Below are positions 14,610 through 15,630 of a stretch of 15,630 bases of DNA, in pieces. Where the stretch lies: the NCBI GenBank assembly GCA_019410665.1, contig DXSD01000014.1:12788-28417 (forward strand). The letters are read 5' to 3'. The DNA is from Fusobacterium sp. (GTDB lineage Bacteria; Fusobacteriota; Fusobacteriia; Fusobacteriales; Fusobacteriaceae). Both the position numbers and the translations under genes were made by a program. Under the pieces are notes generated by a model. That model was given only the letters and a program-made list of their open reading frames with translations. It was not told the DNA's origin and ran no database searches. Each line of letters starts with the position of its first letter. Position 1 is the stretch's first letter.

Positions 14610-15570
14610 TTATCTCTCCACCCTCAGCTTTTATCTCCTCAATCTCTGCTTCTTTTATTTTTTGATTTTCTTTCATGTAATTTAAAATTCTATCAATAAA
14701 GTATCCCTCTCTAATTCCACCTTTACTTATATTGATATTAGCAATATTAAATCTTTTTACAATTTCACTTAATATTGATAATCCTCCAGCTAATGAAAAA
14801 ATACGTTCAGGAACTACCTTATACACAGACTTATAATCTTCGTGTACTTCACTTTTCATTTTTCTTATTATAGCTTTTAAATCAGCTCTTCCAAAAGATT
14901 TACTCTCTCCTGGTATTTCGAAAAGTTCTTTAGCAATTTTTAAAGCTGCTCTAGCAGTTCCCCCTACAGCATACATATCAGTGTACTCTTTTTTCTCCCA
15001 ATCTAAGTTATCTAAAGCCTTACTTACAATTCTTCTCATTCTCTTTATATCTTTTTCCTTTGCTATTATACCTGGAACATTTCTGTCTTGTAAGTTAAGA
15101 GCTCCAATTGGGATACTTGTCAACTCTCTAATCTCTCCCTCTTCAAATACAACTATCTCAGTACTTCCACCTCCTATATCTATAACTATTCCATTACTTA
15201 CAGAGTATTCATTTTTAACTGCTAAAAATCCTAATCTAGCTTCCTCTTCTCCAAATAATATTTCTGGTTCCATTCCAGTTCTCTTTTTAATCTCTAATAA
15301 AACTTCATCTTTATTTTTTATGTTTCTTAAAGAAGCAGTAGCAAATACTGAATAAACTTTTACTTTTGAATTTTCTAAACTCTCTCTATATTTATTCAAA
15401 ATTTCACAAGTTTTCTCTATACCTTTCTCTGTTAATTTTCCATTTTCTACACATAGAGCTAATCCTACTATCTCTTTTTTATTTGATACTAATTTTAATC
15501 TTTCTCCATCATATTTAAAAATTGATAATCTTATTGTATTTGATCCTATGTCAATTATTCCATAAACCAT
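14602..15570 (-). CDS. ppx: Exopolyphosphatase/guanosine pentaphosphatase, Ppx/GppA family (short form)
   Basis: 322 residues from the ATG at 15570. Members hydrolyse terminal phosphate from polyphosphate, or convert pppGpp to ppGpp; which reaction dominates cannot be told here. Actin-like ATPase-fold motifs are present: GIIDIGSNTIRLSIF (4-18), FGEEEARLGF (106-115, with the catalytic Glu region), VIDIGGGSTEIV (129-140), YAVGGTARA (about 202-210) and LAGGLSIL near 265. The C-terminal HD-like domain of the 500-residue E. coli PPX is absent, as in short PPX/GppA proteins. The frame is open further to a TTG at 15582, but those bases (TTGGAGGAAAAA) are the ribosome-binding site, so the ATG is the start. 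It overlaps ppk by 8 bp. No convincing promoter or Pho-box array is seen in the 60 bp left before the window edge. Confidence 0.92.
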   Translation of the reverse strand: MVYGIIDIGSNTIRLSIFKYDGERLKLVSNKKEIVGLALCVENGKLTEKGIEKTCEILNKYRESLENSKVKVYSVFATASLRNIKNKDEVLLEIKKRTGMEPEILFGEEEARLGFLAVKNEYSVSNGIVIDIGGGSTEIVVFEEGEIRELTSIPIGALNLQDRNVPGIIAKEKDIKRMRRIVSKALDNLDWEKKEYTDMYAVGGTARAALKIAKELFEIPGESKSFGRADLKAIIRKMKSEVHEDYKSVYKVVPERIFSLAGGLSILSEIVKRFNIANINISKGGIREGYFIDRILNYMKENQKIKEAEIEEIKAEGGEING

Positions 15571-15630
15571 TTTTTCCTCCAAAATTTCTATTTTTTCTGT
15601 AATTTAATATACTTTCACATATAATAACTC

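Noticed and set aside
14981..15355. Plus-strand open frame of 124 codons opposite ppx
   Set aside because: Antisense shadow of a well-supported gene; Ser/Leu-rich composition comes from the complementary AT-rich codons.
15571..15582. Four-codon N-terminal extension of Ppx from a TTG at 15582
   Set aside because: The bases are the ribosome-binding site TTGGAGGAAAAA for the ATG at 15570, and the family starts close to the GIIDIGSNT motif.
1..15630. CRISPR arrays, tRNA or rRNA genes, insertion sequences, riboswitches
   Set aside because: No spaced direct repeats, cloverleaf, transposase frame or recognisable riboswitch core was seen; intergenic gaps are short and accounted for.

Overview
The window is about 15.6 kb of very AT-rich DNA in which every credible gene lies on the minus strand, so transcription runs from high to low coordinates. 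Gene content, low GC, heavy use of A/T-ending codons, frequent TTG starts, and the pairings uvrB-xseA and ppx-ppk suggest a Fusobacterium-like anaerobe. That assignment is inference; no rRNA or other marker is present.

Layout in transcription order. (1) 15570-12558: a ppx/ppk pair for polyphosphate turnover, with overlapping reading frames, followed by an imperfect palindrome of about 80 bp that can act as a terminator. (2) 12287-6925: a tight six-gene operon encoding a PHP-family phosphoesterase, a lipoprotein solute-binding protein, a cytoplasmic alkaline-phosphatase-superfamily phosphodiesterase, two ABC permeases and an ABC ATPase. (3) 6828-4279: a secreted PhoA-type alkaline phosphatase and a YibE/F-family membrane protein, ending at a hairpin terminator. 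(4) 4062-1: uvrB, xseA, a secreted TPR protein and the first 33 codons of a probable dprA, starting from an extended -10 promoter.

The main finding is regulatory. The six-gene operon and the alkaline phosphatase gene are each preceded by an array of TT(A/T)ACA-like hexamers spaced exactly 11 bp apart. This is the geometry known for PhoP (Bacillus) and PhoB (E. coli) binding sites. In both arrays the last box is TTAACA, followed by exactly 9 bp and then the same -10 element TAGAAT, with no good sigma-70 -35. This points to one phosphate-starvation regulon. It makes the ABC transporter a likely importer of a phosphorus compound such as a phosphodiester, glycerophosphodiester or phosphonate, rather than of iron or polyamine, which homology alone would allow. 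A coherent model is that PhoA releases phosphate outside the cytoplasm, the ABC system imports an intact organophosphate, and the phosphodiesterase and PHP enzyme split it inside. ppx/ppk next door would handle polyphosphate. YibE/F sits 18 bp behind phoA and may be co-induced, although a perfect 15-bp hairpin in its early codons could limit read-through.
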